Shown one piece after another: positions 55,803-64,000 of a stretch of DNA of 64,000 bases. Both the position numbers and the translations under genes were made by a program. The stretch comes from an uncultured Mucilaginibacter sp. Lineage in GTDB: Bacteria > Bacteroidota > Bacteroidia > Sphingobacteriales > Sphingobacteriaceae. Positions within the stretch are counted from its first letter, which is position 1; the number at the start of each line of letters is the position of its first letter. The notes beneath the pieces are model-generated. The model had not been told where the DNA came from and ran no database searches. It saw nothing but the letters and a program-made list of their open reading frames with translations. The stretch spans positions 45,143 to 109,142 of the forward strand of contig CAITEP010000030.1 of assembly GCA_903891475.1 (NCBI GenBank), written 5' to 3'.

Positions 55803-57064
55803 GTTTAGTTGAGCGCGATTTAAACGTAATTTGGCATCCATATACCCAAATGAAAACTGCCATGCCACCAATACCAATAGTGAGGGGAGCAGGAGCTTGT
55901 TTATTTGACGAAGATGGTACCAGATATATTGATGCCATATCCTCCTGGTGGGTTAATATACATGGGCACGCGCATCCATACATTGCCGAAAAAGTAGCCT
56001 TACAACTTAAAAAACTGGAACATGTAATTTTTGCCGGCTTTACCCACGAAGGTGCCATTGAACTGGCCGAACGCCTACTACAAATATTACCGGATAATCA
56101 AAAAAAAGCGTTTTACTCCGACAATGGCTCTACAGCTGTGGAAGTGGCTATTAAAATGTGTTTGCAGTATTGGCATAACCAAGGACTAAGCAAAACCAAG
56201 ATATTGGCCTTTAGCAATGCTTATCATGGCGATACTTTTGGAGCTATGGCCGTAAGCGGACGAAGTGCCTTTACAGCCGCTTTTGATAATTTATTGTTCG
56301 AGGTTGAATTTATTGATTTACCTGATTTACATAACCTTTCTGATCTTAAATCTCAAATCACAAACCTCAAATCTCAACTGGCGTGTTTTATTTTTGAACC
56401 CTTAGTGCAAGGCGCAGGGGGCATGCTGATGTATGAGGCAAACCTATTAAGCGAGCTCATGGCGCATTGCCATCAAGAAGGGATATTATTGATAGCCGAC
56501 GAGGTTTTTACAGGTTTTGGCCGAACAGGTAAACCCTTTGCATGTAACCATTTAAGCCAACAACCCGACATTATGTGCTTTTCGAAAGGTTTAACCGGGG
56601 GTACTATGGCTTTGGGACTTACCACCTGCTCGGCTGCAATTTATGAGGCTTTTTTATCGGACGATAAGTTGAAGACCCTTTTCCATGGTCATTCTTTTAC
56701 CGCAAATCCAATTGCTTGCGCGGCGGCATTGGCCAGTTTGGATTTGTTTTTAGCTCCCGAAACGACCGAAAATATCAACCGTATAGTAAAAGCGCACCAA
56801 AATTTCGCTCAAAAAATTGCCAGTCATCCCAAAATAAAAACCATCCGCCAATGCGGAACCATTTTAGCGATGGAATGGCAAACTTTGGATGATACTTCTT
56901 ACTTCAATACACTTCGAGACAGGTTGTACAATTATTTTTTATCGGCAGGAATTATTTTGCGACCGCTGGGCAACATTATTTACATTTTACCTCCTTATTG
57001 CATAACAGACGAGGAACTGAACTACATTTACACTAAAATTGAAGACGCTTTGGTAGAAGTTTAG
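55799..57064 (+). CDS. bioA: adenosylmethionine--8-amino-7-oxononanoate aminotransferase
   Basis: BioA makes 7,8-diaminopelargonic acid in biotin synthesis, using SAM as amino donor. The 421 residues show the class III pattern: WHPYTQM, DAISSWWVNIHGHAHP, YHGDTFGAM, ADEVFTGFGRTG and the PLP Lys in MCFSKGLTGG. WHPYTQMK is the substrate pocket segment of BioA, and the WW pair is typical. It is translationally coupled to the Nudix gene, and the ferritin-like gene follows by 46 bp. Confidence 0.92.
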   Translation: MSLVERDLNVIWHPYTQMKTAMPPIPIVRGAGACLFDEDGTRYIDAISSWWVNIHGHAHPYIAEKVALQLKKLEHVIFAGFTHEGAIELAERLLQILPDNQKKAFYSDNGSTAVEVAIKMCLQYWHNQGLSKTKILAFSNAYHGDTFGAMAVSGRSAFTAAFDNLLFEVEFIDLPDLHNLSDLKSQITNLKSQLACFIFEPLVQGAGGMLMYEANLLSELMAHCHQEGILLIADEVFTGFGRTGKPFACNHLSQQPDIMCFSKGLTGGTMALGLTTCSAAIYEAFLSDDKLKTLFHGHSFTANPIACAAALASLDLFLAPETTENINRIVKAHQNFAQKIASHPKIKTIRQCGTILAMEWQTLDDTSYFNTLRDRLYNYFLSAGIILRPLGNIIYILPPYCITDEELNYIYTKIEDALVEV

Positions 57065-57110
57065 TGCCAGTGTTTAAGTCTTTAAAAACAAAAACTCTCC
57101 AAAAACTAAG

Positions 57111-57722
57111 ATGGAACTAAATACCCTATTGCCCCATATTATTAAAGATGATGTATTGCATGCCAAATGGTTGAATACCCTATCGCTAATGGAAAATACA
57201 GGGGCATGCAAAATATCGGCTAGCGAAGACCCTTTAACGGTTACCTATATTATTTTGAAACATGCCGCCGAAGAGCATAGGCATGCCTTTTTTTTAAAAA
57301 AACAAATTGAAAAAACCGGGGAAGAGCTGCCTACCTACGCGCCTCAATATTTATTAGCCCCAGCCCAAAGCAGGTATTACCTAAACCAATTGGATATTGA
57401 AGTTTGCCGTTACTTAAAAAATGAATTGGCATTAAGCGGACGCGCGTTAAAGTTTGCAGCCTATTTATTGGTAACCTATGCCATTGAAGTAAGAGCCGAT
57501 GAATTATATCCTATTTACCAAACCTGCCTCGAAAACGCGGGTAGCAAGGTAAATGTAAAATCAATTATTTTAGAAGAAGAGGGCCATTTGGAAGAGATGC
57601 TAAACCAGCTAAAACAATTTTCGCCAATTTGGGAAAGCCATGCTAAAAAGGCTGTAGAATTGGAGACGAAGTTGTTTGGGGAATGGGTAGCTGCTTTGGG
57701 AGAAAGTATGCAAATTGTTTAA
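57111..57722 (+). CDS. uncharacterised protein with ferritin-like di-iron residue pattern
   Basis: A 203-residue, mostly helical protein. It has two ExxH motifs at the right spacing for a di-iron four-helix bundle: E55-x-x-H58 (in AAEEHRH) and E156-x-x-H159 (in LEEEGHLEE), with single carboxylates E28 and E126 as possible further ligands. That E, ExxH, E, ExxH order is the ferritin-like signature. No closer family is recognised. The gene sits 46 bp downstream of bioA, so it might act in biotin or fatty-acyl chemistry, but this is speculation. A terminator follows. Confidence 0.6.
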   Translation: MELNTLLPHIIKDDVLHAKWLNTLSLMENTGACKISASEDPLTVTYIILKHAAEEHRHAFFLKKQIEKTGEELPTYAPQYLLAPAQSRYYLNQLDIEVCRYLKNELALSGRALKFAAYLLVTYAIEVRADELYPIYQTCLENAGSKVNVKSIILEEEGHLEEMLNQLKQFSPIWESHAKKAVELETKLFGEWVAALGESMQIV

Positions 57723-57760
57723 AATGATTTGTTCTGTATGATATTATACGATTTTAAAAT

Positions 57761-57803
57761 AATTGAGGGTCATTTGAAAACTTCAAATGACCCTCAATTA
57801 TTT
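57761..57803. terminator. bidirectional terminator
   Basis: AATTGAGGGTCATTTGAA (57761-57778) pairs perfectly with its complement (57782-57799), 18 bp with a 3-nt loop, followed by TTTTTG on the plus strand and ATTTTAAAAT on the minus strand. It separates the ferritin-like gene from the convergent secreted protein. Confidence 0.85.
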
Positions 57804-57815
57804 TTGTAAAAAAGA

Positions 57816-58454
57816 TTAATTACCAGGATTAAGCTCAGCCAATGAATTTAATTTTTCAAAATCTTTTGAATAAGAGAATGTGCCAGCTGGTGCCTTTTCG
57901 TCTGAAATGGTTTTTACAGTAATACTAATTTCTTGACCTTGTTGAAAAGCAGTATATTGAACAGGAAAACCTCCAATTGATTTGTAATAAGGTAATATTG
58001 CGCTTTCAGGTACAGTAATATCCTTAGTAATCCAAACGTCATAAGTTTTACCGCTTTTATTTTCCTTTGCAGTTACCTTTGTGCAATTAAATCCCGAAAT
58101 TTGTTTGGCTTCAGTTGTTGTAGTAAATGTAAAAGTTGGGATGGCTGCCATACCTTCTTCAATTTCTGCAGGAGTAGCGATAGCAACTTTTTTAATTGAC
58201 ATAACTGGTATATCAAGTATAAAGGCTACATAATCATTTTTTGTAGTCGTTAACAATTTAAATGATCCAGCCCCAAAACTAACAACAGTTGCAACAGAAT
58301 CTTTTGTGAAATATTCTTTTGCTTCTGCGGTGTTTCCTCTAACCTCTGTTGGATAGCTTATTACCCCCGAAGTATAACTTTTTTGCGCGCTGGCAGTTAA
58401 GGTAGTTGCTGCTAGCACTATGCCCAGGGCAACATTAAAAAATTTCATATTCAT
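57816..58454 (-). CDS. secreted protein, DUF4412/GLPGLI-like
   Basis: A 212-residue exported protein with a clear signal peptide (about 1-23, KFFNVALGIVLAATTLTASAQ). The central segment FNCTKVTAKENKSGKTYDVWITKDI is the conserved core of DUF4412/GLPGLI-type periplasmic proteins of Bacteroidota. No enzyme motif is visible. The function of the family is not known. It is encoded before comEC on the same strand, 44 bp apart. Confidence 0.75.
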   Translation of the reverse strand: MNMKFFNVALGIVLAATTLTASAQKSYTSGVISYPTEVRGNTAEAKEYFTKDSVATVVSFGAGSFKLLTTTKNDYVAFILDIPVMSIKKVAIATPAEIEEGMAAIPTFTFTTTTEAKQISGFNCTKVTAKENKSGKTYDVWITKDITVPESAILPYYKSIGGFPVQYTAFQQGQEISITVKTISDEKAPAGTFSYSKDFEKLNSLAELNPGN

Positions 58455-58498
58455 TGTTTTTAGTTTTTTTGATTTATTGGCTATTGTTTTGTTTTTGT

Positions 58499-60598
58499 TT
58501 AAGATGAAGTAAGGTACGATTTGTTACGTTTCAGCACTAAAAATTTGACATTACATTGCTTGGCTAGCTGTTTAAAATTACTAATAAACTTATCGCTATT
58601 TGTTCCATCAATTATAAATATTTTGTTGGTCAAATTATTATTTATTTGCCAAAAAGTAGAATATGGGCTATTAGCCAAATAAATAAATTGCGGGTTGGTG
58701 CTTTCCAAATAAAAATTGTTCTTCAACTTACCGTCAACAAGCAAAACACCCTTATCTAAAAATTGAATTATTCCCTGATTTTTAATCACCCAGTTTGATT
58801 GATAATTCGCGTAAAAATTAATGATCTTTTGATTTTTTACCCCACAACTATCCAAATAAGGTTGAATATCATATTCATAAGCGGTTTCCGTCGCTAGCAA
58901 ATCGGTTACTACTATAGCGCTGTTTCCTTTCCTGCATATAATGCCAGAATGTTTATTGATACTCAGCAGTACCATTTGGTTTGATGTTGTGAGCCTTATA
59001 CTTCTCAAACTAAAACTCGTACATAATAACAGCGTACAAATCAGGCATGCAATAGCAACATTATAGCTTTTTTTAAACAGGAAATAAAAAATACAGATAA
59101 TGATTGCCATCATCAACATACATTCTGGTATGGTAATCCATATTCTGTTAAAACTGGCGTAGGGGCTATGCTCAATAATTTGCAGGCCTTTGTTCATTAA
59201 TAAAATAGTTTTCTCCAATAGGAAGGCCAAACCAGTTGATATAAACGGAATTTTAGGCAATAGCAAAAACAGCAAACCCGCATACATAATGATAGCCGAT
59301 GGGATGATGATGAACAAATTACTGATTAAAAAGTACACCGGGAATTGATGAAAATAATACGCGCTTAAAGGAAAGGTAATTACTTGTGCGGCTATTGATA
59401 CGGAGCACAATGCCCATAATCTGTCGCCCCACTTATTTTTTATGGTAAACAGTTTATATAAAACTGGCTGTAAAACAACCAAACCAAAAACCGCAAGGTA
59501 CGATAACTGGAAACCAACATCGGCAATAAAAAGAGGGTTGTACAACAGCAATATAAATGCCGACACTGCTAAAATATTGAGGATATTGATATAGCGGTTA
59601 AAGGTTTTACCAATAATTACCATACTAATCATCACCGCTGCCCTACAAACCGCTGGCGAAAAACCCGACAGTAGCGAATAGTACCAAATGAGCAAAATAA
59701 TCAATACCGCCTTTATAATTTTGCCTTGTTTAAACTTATCTAAAAAGCCAAGAGCGAAGGCCAATAAAACATATATAATAGCCACATGCGCCCCCGATAC
59801 TGATAATACATGTATGGTGCCCGTTTTTGAGTAAGCTTGCAAAATATCCTTACTTAAATCGGCTTTATAGCCTAAAATAAGGGTGGAGGCTACCGCAACG
59901 GCATCGGTATCTTTAAGGTTATTTTTAATTTTGTTAACCAAGTTTTGCCTTTGCCTCAAGGCATAAGCTATCAGGGCATTACCTTTGTTTTTTTGGGTGA
60001 TGGTATATTGTCCAGCAGTAAAAAATGCTTGGTAATAAATATTTTGGTTGGCTAAATAAGCTTTGTAATTAAGTGCAGCTGGCACTTGCGGTGGGTTAAT
60101 GGTGTTATACTTGGCTGGTATCAGAAGCTCATCGCCATAGTACAGATTTTGCGCATTGGTATCTTTGATGGTTAACATTAAAGTGCCAGTCAATTTGGTG
60201 GCTTTATCGTTGGTTATGCCAGCATATACCTCCGCGGTAAAGCGGAGCAATTTGTTGTGTAATACAGGTTCGCTGTTTATTTTTATGAGTAGAAATTGCG
60301 AAGATGTTTTAGAAAAATGATCAGCTTTATTTATTTCTCTGCATTGTATGATGCAATAACAGCCCAAGGAATAAAACATCCCAAAAACAAGCAATCCGCC
60401 CAACCACCTTGATTTGTATAACTTTAAACGAGTATATAAAATATTGAGAGCAATGAATATCCCAGCAAAAAAAAGAAAAAGCCATAAGGCAGGGTAGGCG
60501 CTGGTAAGCGTAGGAAAAATTACCCCTGTGCCTATGCCAGCCAAAAAGGGTAGGAGCAATAAAACAAAGGGTATTTCGCCTTTATGGTCTGCAATCAT
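58499..60598 (-). CDS. comEC: ComEC/Rec2-type DNA-uptake channel protein
   Basis: A 699-residue membrane protein. The first 150 residues form an N-terminal OB-like region with several helices, and the Competence domain follows, with the GTIHVLSVSGAHVAIIY signature near residue 265 and about eight helices. Beyond residue 530 there is a degenerate beta-rich domain; the HxHxDH motif of the metallo-beta-lactamase domain is not present, so nuclease activity is unlikely. The protein should carry DNA across the inner membrane if the organism is competent. The MerR gene lies upstream on the same strand. Confidence 0.85.
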   Translation of the reverse strand: MIADHKGEIPFVLLLLPFLAGIGTGVIFPTLTSAYPALWLFLFFAGIFIALNILYTRLKLYKSRWLGGLLVFGMFYSLGCYCIIQCREINKADHFSKTSSQFLLIKINSEPVLHNKLLRFTAEVYAGITNDKATKLTGTLMLTIKDTNAQNLYYGDELLIPAKYNTINPPQVPAALNYKAYLANQNIYYQAFFTAGQYTITQKNKGNALIAYALRQRQNLVNKIKNNLKDTDAVAVASTLILGYKADLSKDILQAYSKTGTIHVLSVSGAHVAIIYVLLAFALGFLDKFKQGKIIKAVLIILLIWYYSLLSGFSPAVCRAAVMISMVIIGKTFNRYINILNILAVSAFILLLYNPLFIADVGFQLSYLAVFGLVVLQPVLYKLFTIKNKWGDRLWALCSVSIAAQVITFPLSAYYFHQFPVYFLISNLFIIIPSAIIMYAGLLFLLLPKIPFISTGLAFLLEKTILLMNKGLQIIEHSPYASFNRIWITIPECMLMMAIIICIFYFLFKKSYNVAIACLICTLLLCTSFSLRSIRLTTSNQMVLLSINKHSGIICRKGNSAIVVTDLLATETAYEYDIQPYLDSCGVKNQKIINFYANYQSNWVIKNQGIIQFLDKGVLLVDGKLKNNFYLESTNPQFIYLANSPYSTFWQINNNLTNKIFIIDGTNSDKFISNFKQLAKQCNVKFLVLKRNKSYLTSS

Positions 60599-60670
60599 AC
60601 ATCAAGCCAAGCAATATGAGGCTATGCTGGTTAAAATAGCTTGCTTGTATGGTAAAGTTATCATTAAAAA

Positions 60671-61006
60671 TTATAACTGATCGCGCACCTCTATCAAAAA
60701 ACTCTTAATATGCTCTAGGGTGTTAATAATTTTAATATTGTCCTTACTTTGGGTAAGGTTATTTTTTAAATATTCTTTGGCACCGCCTATGGTATAGCCT
60801 TTATCCTTTATCAGGTGGAAGATGATTTTTAGGTTTTCAATGTCTTCAGGAGTAAAATACCGGTTGCCTTTCTTGTTTTTTTTAGGCTGCAATACTTCAA
60901 ACTCTTTTTCGTAAAACCGCAATAGCGATTGGTTTACTTCAAAAAGCTGAGCCACCTCACCCATGGAGTAGTACATTTTACTTATTTCGCGTTCCTTATA
61001 AGGCAT
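60671..61006 (-). CDS. MerR-family transcriptional regulator
   Basis: A 111-residue protein with an N-terminal MerR helix-turn-helix (SMGEVAQLFEVNQSLLRFYEKE, with the wing KKNKKGNRYF) and a short helical tail. The usual C-terminal effector domain with metal-binding Cys is absent, as in SoxR/YlmH-like small forms found near comEC/alaS in Bacteroidota. The frame extends upstream to a TTG, but ATG 61006 is the sensible start. The target is unknown; comEC downstream is a candidate. Confidence 0.85.
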   Translation of the reverse strand: MPYKEREISKMYYSMGEVAQLFEVNQSLLRFYEKEFEVLQPKKNKKGNRYFTPEDIENLKIIFHLIKDKGYTIGGAKEYLKNNLTQSKDNIKIINTLEHIKSFLIEVRDQL

Positions 61007-61111
61007 ATACAAAAATAGGTAAAAAAGGGAATGGTTGAGCTATTTTTAAAAAGGTGATATCTATCAACACAAAATTAATTGTCCGGGTTTCCCCACTTTC
61101 GGGTTATTAAT

Positions 61112-61119
61112 TAACTTTG
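61112..61119 (+). promoter_or_regulatory. -7 element of alaS
   Basis: TAACTTTG is an exact TAnnTTTG match ending 6 bp before ATG 61126; TTTC lies 20 bp upstream. The mRNA would be leaderless or nearly so. Confidence 0.55.
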
Positions 61120-61125
61120 CCTATT

Positions 61126-63804
61126 ATGACTGCTAACCAAATACGCCAGGCTTTTTTTGATTTTTTTGTAAGTAAAGGACACATTATTGTTCCATCGGCT
61201 CCTATTGTGATTAAAAACGACCCTACCTTGATGTTTACCAACGCGGGTATGAACCAATTTAAACCATATTTTTTAGGAGAAGAGACTGCCAAAAATAGTC
61301 GCGTAGCAGATACGCAGCGTTGCCTAAGGGTATCGGGTAAGCATAACGACTTGGAAGAAGTAGGGATTGATACCTATCACCATACCATGTTCGAGATGTT
61401 GGGCAACTGGAGCTTTGGCGATTACTTTAAAAAGGAGGCCATTGCCTGGAGTTGGGAACTGCTGACGGAGGTGTATAAGCTGGATAAAGACCGCCTATAT
61501 GTTACCTATTTTGAAGGTGATGAAAAAGAAGGTTTGGAAAAAGATACCGAAACGCTGAACCTATGGAAGCAGTTTGTGGCCGACGACCATATTTTACCGG
61601 GCAATAAAAAAGATAATTTTTGGGAAATGGGCGAAACCGGGCCCTGCGGACCATGTTCCGAAATACATTATGATAGTCGCCCAGATGCCGAAAGGAAAGT
61701 GGAAAGCGGGGCAAGCCTCGTAAATGCAGACCACGACCAAGTGATTGAGATTTGGAACAATGTATTTATGCAGTTTAACCGCCTAAAGGATGGTTCGCTA
61801 CAACTATTACCCAACAAGCATGTGGATACAGGCATGGGCTTTGAGCGCTTGGTAAGGGTATTGCAAAGTAAGACTTCTAATTACGATACCGATGTTTTTC
61901 AACCAATAATACAGTACATAGCGGAAAAAAGTGGCAAAGTATACAACGGAAAAGTAAAACCGGGTGAAGAAGGCTGGAACGATGCCGTAGCCATGCGTGT
62001 AATGGCCGACCATATCCGTGCCATCAGCTTTGCCATTGCCGATGGGCAACTACCATCAAACAATAAAGCTGGCTACGTAATACGCCGAATTTTACGCCGT
62101 GCGGTGAGGTATCAATACCAATACTTAGGTTTTACCACCCCATTTTTGAACCAATTGGTACCATTATTAGCCGAACAATTTAAAACTGTTTTCCCTGAAT
62201 TATATAACCAAGCTGATTTTGTGCAGAAGGTGGTTTTGGAGGAGGAGACTTCGTTTTTGAGGACGTTGGAACAAGGGATTAGATATTTTCATAGGGAGGC
62301 GTTACTTGATAAATGGCAGTTTGGTGACCAGCCACATGATAAATCAATTGAACCTGAATTATTTAATGGCGAAATAGCATTTAAGTTGCAAGATACCTAT
62401 GGATTCCCGATAGACCTAACGGAATTAATGGCAAAGGATTGGAATTTAAAAATTGATATGGAAGGCTATAATAGAGCCCTACAAGCTCAAAAAAACCGTT
62501 CCCGTGCAGCTACTGCCATTAATACGGGCGATTGGGTGGTTTTGCGGGATGAGGAGAATGTGGAGTTTACCGGATATGATGAAACTGAAACCATCGCCCA
62601 TATTTTAAAATACCGCAAGGTGGCAGCAAAAGGGAAAGAGCAGTATCAAATTGTGTTGGATAAAACACCTTTCTACGCCGAAAGTGGCGGTCAGGTAGGT
62701 GACCAAGGCGAATTGGTTTTTACCGATGGCGAGATTATTGCCGTTACCGATACCAAAAAGGAAAATGGCTTGATTGTCCATTTTACGGATGAATTGCCGG
62801 TCGCTTTAGATGGTACACTCACCGCCATAGTAAATATTGATTTACGCATTAGCACCGAGAGTAACCATAGTGCCACCCATTTGCTACATGCTGCCCTAAA
62901 ACAAGTTTTGGGCAGCCATGTAAACCAAAAGGGCTCGCTGGTAAATGCGGATAATCTGCGTTTCGACTTTTCGCATTTTGCCAAAGTGACGGATGAAGAA
63001 TTGGAGCGAATTGAACAAATTGTAAACGAGAAGATAAGGGAAAACATATTTTTAAAGGAAGAGCGCAATGTGCCTTATCAACAAGCCATTACTAGTGGGG
63101 TTACCGCTTTGTTTGGTGAAAAATATGGCGATTTTGTACGTGTAATTACCTTTAGCGACGAATTTAGCAAGGAACTTTGCGGCGGTACGCATGTAAAGGC
63201 AACCGGACAAATAGGTTTCTTTAAAATAATTGCCGAAAGCGCGGTAGCGGCAGGGGTGAGGCGTATAGAAGCCATCACCGGCACGGCTGCCGAAAATTAC
63301 ATCATCGCGCAAAGCAAGCTGGTACAACAGTTGAAAGACCTACTTAAAAACCCTAAGGATCTTTCAAAAAGTGTGGAGGCCTTGCTGGACGAAAACAACC
63401 GCTTAAAAAAGGAAATAGAAAAAGCCATTCTCGAAAAATCGGCGGGTTTAAAACATGAATTGGCCAAAACTGCGGAGGCTATTAACGGTATTAACTTTAT
63501 AGCTCAAAAAGTTGAACTCCCTAATGCCGATGCTATTAAAAACTTGGCTTACCAGATTAAAGATATTGTAGATAACCTGTTTTTGGTATTAGGCGCGGTA
63601 GTTGATGGCAAACCATCATTAACGGTTATGATAGCCGAAAACTTGGTAAAAGAAAAAAGTATGAACGCTGGTGCTATTATCCGCGAATTAGCCAAAGAAA
63701 TTAAAGGTGGTGGCGGCGGACAGCCATTTTTTGCTACCGCGGGCGGTAGTGATGCCAGTGGTTTGGATGGGGCATTGGCAAAAGCCAAGACTTTTATTTT
63801 ATAA
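61126..63804 (+). CDS. alaS: alanyl-tRNA synthetase
   Basis: AlaRS charges tRNA-Ala and edits Ser/Gly mischarging. The 892-residue protein has the class II core at the N terminus (FFVSKGHIIVPSAPIV, TNAGMNQFKPYFLGE), the editing domain (HSATHLLHAAL and CGGTHVKATGQIG with its zinc residues) and the C-terminal oligomerisation domain with GGGGGQPFFATAGG. The frame reaches a TTG at 61117, but that is part of the -7 element; the family begins MTANQIRQAFF. The gene is monocistronic and followed by a terminator. Confidence 0.96.
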   Translation: MTANQIRQAFFDFFVSKGHIIVPSAPIVIKNDPTLMFTNAGMNQFKPYFLGEETAKNSRVADTQRCLRVSGKHNDLEEVGIDTYHHTMFEMLGNWSFGDYFKKEAIAWSWELLTEVYKLDKDRLYVTYFEGDEKEGLEKDTETLNLWKQFVADDHILPGNKKDNFWEMGETGPCGPCSEIHYDSRPDAERKVESGASLVNADHDQVIEIWNNVFMQFNRLKDGSLQLLPNKHVDTGMGFERLVRVLQSKTSNYDTDVFQPIIQYIAEKSGKVYNGKVKPGEEGWNDAVAMRVMADHIRAISFAIADGQLPSNNKAGYVIRRILRRAVRYQYQYLGFTTPFLNQLVPLLAEQFKTVFPELYNQADFVQKVVLEEETSFLRTLEQGIRYFHREALLDKWQFGDQPHDKSIEPELFNGEIAFKLQDTYGFPIDLTELMAKDWNLKIDMEGYNRALQAQKNRSRAATAINTGDWVVLRDEENVEFTGYDETETIAHILKYRKVAAKGKEQYQIVLDKTPFYAESGGQVGDQGELVFTDGEIIAVTDTKKENGLIVHFTDELPVALDGTLTAIVNIDLRISTESNHSATHLLHAALKQVLGSHVNQKGSLVNADNLRFDFSHFAKVTDEELERIEQIVNEKIRENIFLKEERNVPYQQAITSGVTALFGEKYGDFVRVITFSDEFSKELCGGTHVKATGQIGFFKIIAESAVAAGVRRIEAITGTAAENYIIAQSKLVQQLKDLLKNPKDLSKSVEALLDENNRLKKEIEKAILEKSAGLKHELAKTAEAINGINFIAQKVELPNADAIKNLAYQIKDIVDNLFLVLGAVVDGKPSLTVMIAENLVKEKSMNAGAIIRELAKEIKGGGGGQPFFATAGGSDASGLDGALAKAKTFIL

Positions 63805-63827
63805 CCCAAATCGAAATTAATTAAAAA

Positions 63828-63861
63828 CAACCCATTCAATTATTTTGATGGGTCGTTTTTT
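63828..63861 (+). terminator. terminator after alaS
   Basis: ACCCATTCAA pairs with TTGATGGGT (63830-63853, one bulge) and is followed by CGTTTTTTT. It lies 25 bp after the alaS stop. Confidence 0.75.
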
Positions 63862-63929
63862 TAGATTTAATAGACAAAAATAGTTGGTAAAACCTTTGTA
63901 ATAATCTGTTTTACAACAAGATATAAGGA

Positions 63930-63962
63930 GCAAATTGAAATTGATTTCAATTTGCTTTTTTT
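63930..63962 (+). terminator. second hairpin with strong T tract
   Basis: GCAAATTGAAAT (63930-63941) pairs with ATTTCAATTTGC (63944-63955) and is followed by a run of seven T (through 63961). No gene lies between this and the alaS terminator, so it may be a backup terminator, or the end of a short transcript starting after 63862. Confidence 0.55.
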
Positions 63963-64000
63963 GTTATATGAAATCGTCAAAAAAAGGCGTGTTTGAACTG

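Overview
The window comes from a Bacteroidota chromosome, most likely a Sphingobacteriaceae-type organism (Pedobacter or Mucilaginibacter relatives). The evidence is low GC, almost no Shine-Dalgarno sequences, many promoters with the Bacteroidota -7 element TAnnTTTG, a fused ccoNO cbb3 oxidase, serine palmitoyltransferase with ceramide genes, and DUF4412/GLPGLI-like and PASTA proteins of Bacteroidota type. Nothing looks like a prophage or large island. The only mobile signature is a broken REP-associated transposase beside a cluster of REP palindromes.

Layout. 1-5 kb: housekeeping genes (NudK end, DUF4406, coaD, Nudix, pyrE, an ABC-F ATPase), then an AT-rich orphan gene and a DHFR-fold gene. 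5.7 kb: tRNA-Lys. 5.8-28.5 kb: a microaerobic/anaerobic block with universal stress proteins, an uncharacterised 592-aa protein, ccoI-S-NO-Q-P, ccoG-H and a TauE/DsbD_2 protein, hemN, a D-lactate-dehydrogenase-like gene, a two-component system, phosphoketolase and a glucan phosphorylase homologue. 28.5-33 kb: gluconokinase, two small coiled-coil paralogues, isocitrate dehydrogenase and a divergent LysR regulator. 34.5 kb: tRNA-Ser. 34.8-48.5 kb: envelope genes (BrkB/YihY, mltG, PASTA protein, ddl), divergent mgtA/mgtE, bioB, a fucose-type transporter and dehydrogenase, and a DEAD-box helicase. 48.5-52.6 kb: a sphingolipid operon (serine palmitoyltransferase, GNAT-type ceramide synthase candidate, ceramide reductase candidate, fatty acid hydroxylase). 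53-63.8 kb: aspartate aminotransferase, CDF exporter, Nudix, bioA, a ferritin-like protein, a secreted protein, ComEC, MerR and alaS.

The most interesting system is the low-oxygen block. The kinase at 21658-22857 has a PAS domain that keeps the FixL haem ligand and propionate/distal residues at the same spacing. Its partner is not FixJ but a receiver fused to a CRP/FNR DNA-binding module with the FNR-type ExxSR recognition helix. Five dyads of the form TGAY-N4-RTCA lie upstream of genes in this block (the 592-aa protein/ccoI, ccoN, the ldhA-hemN operon, the kinase itself, and a UspA-like gene), several at about -42 or -65 from inferred start sites. This suggests a compact FixL-to-FixK circuit with its local regulon.

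Several enzyme-like proteins lack an expected catalytic residue: the LDH-like protein has Asn for the catalytic His, the phosphorylase has Ala for the PLP lysine, the SDR has Asn for the YxxxK lysine, and a retropepsin-like protein has ETG for DTG. Their names describe families and do not prove the activity.
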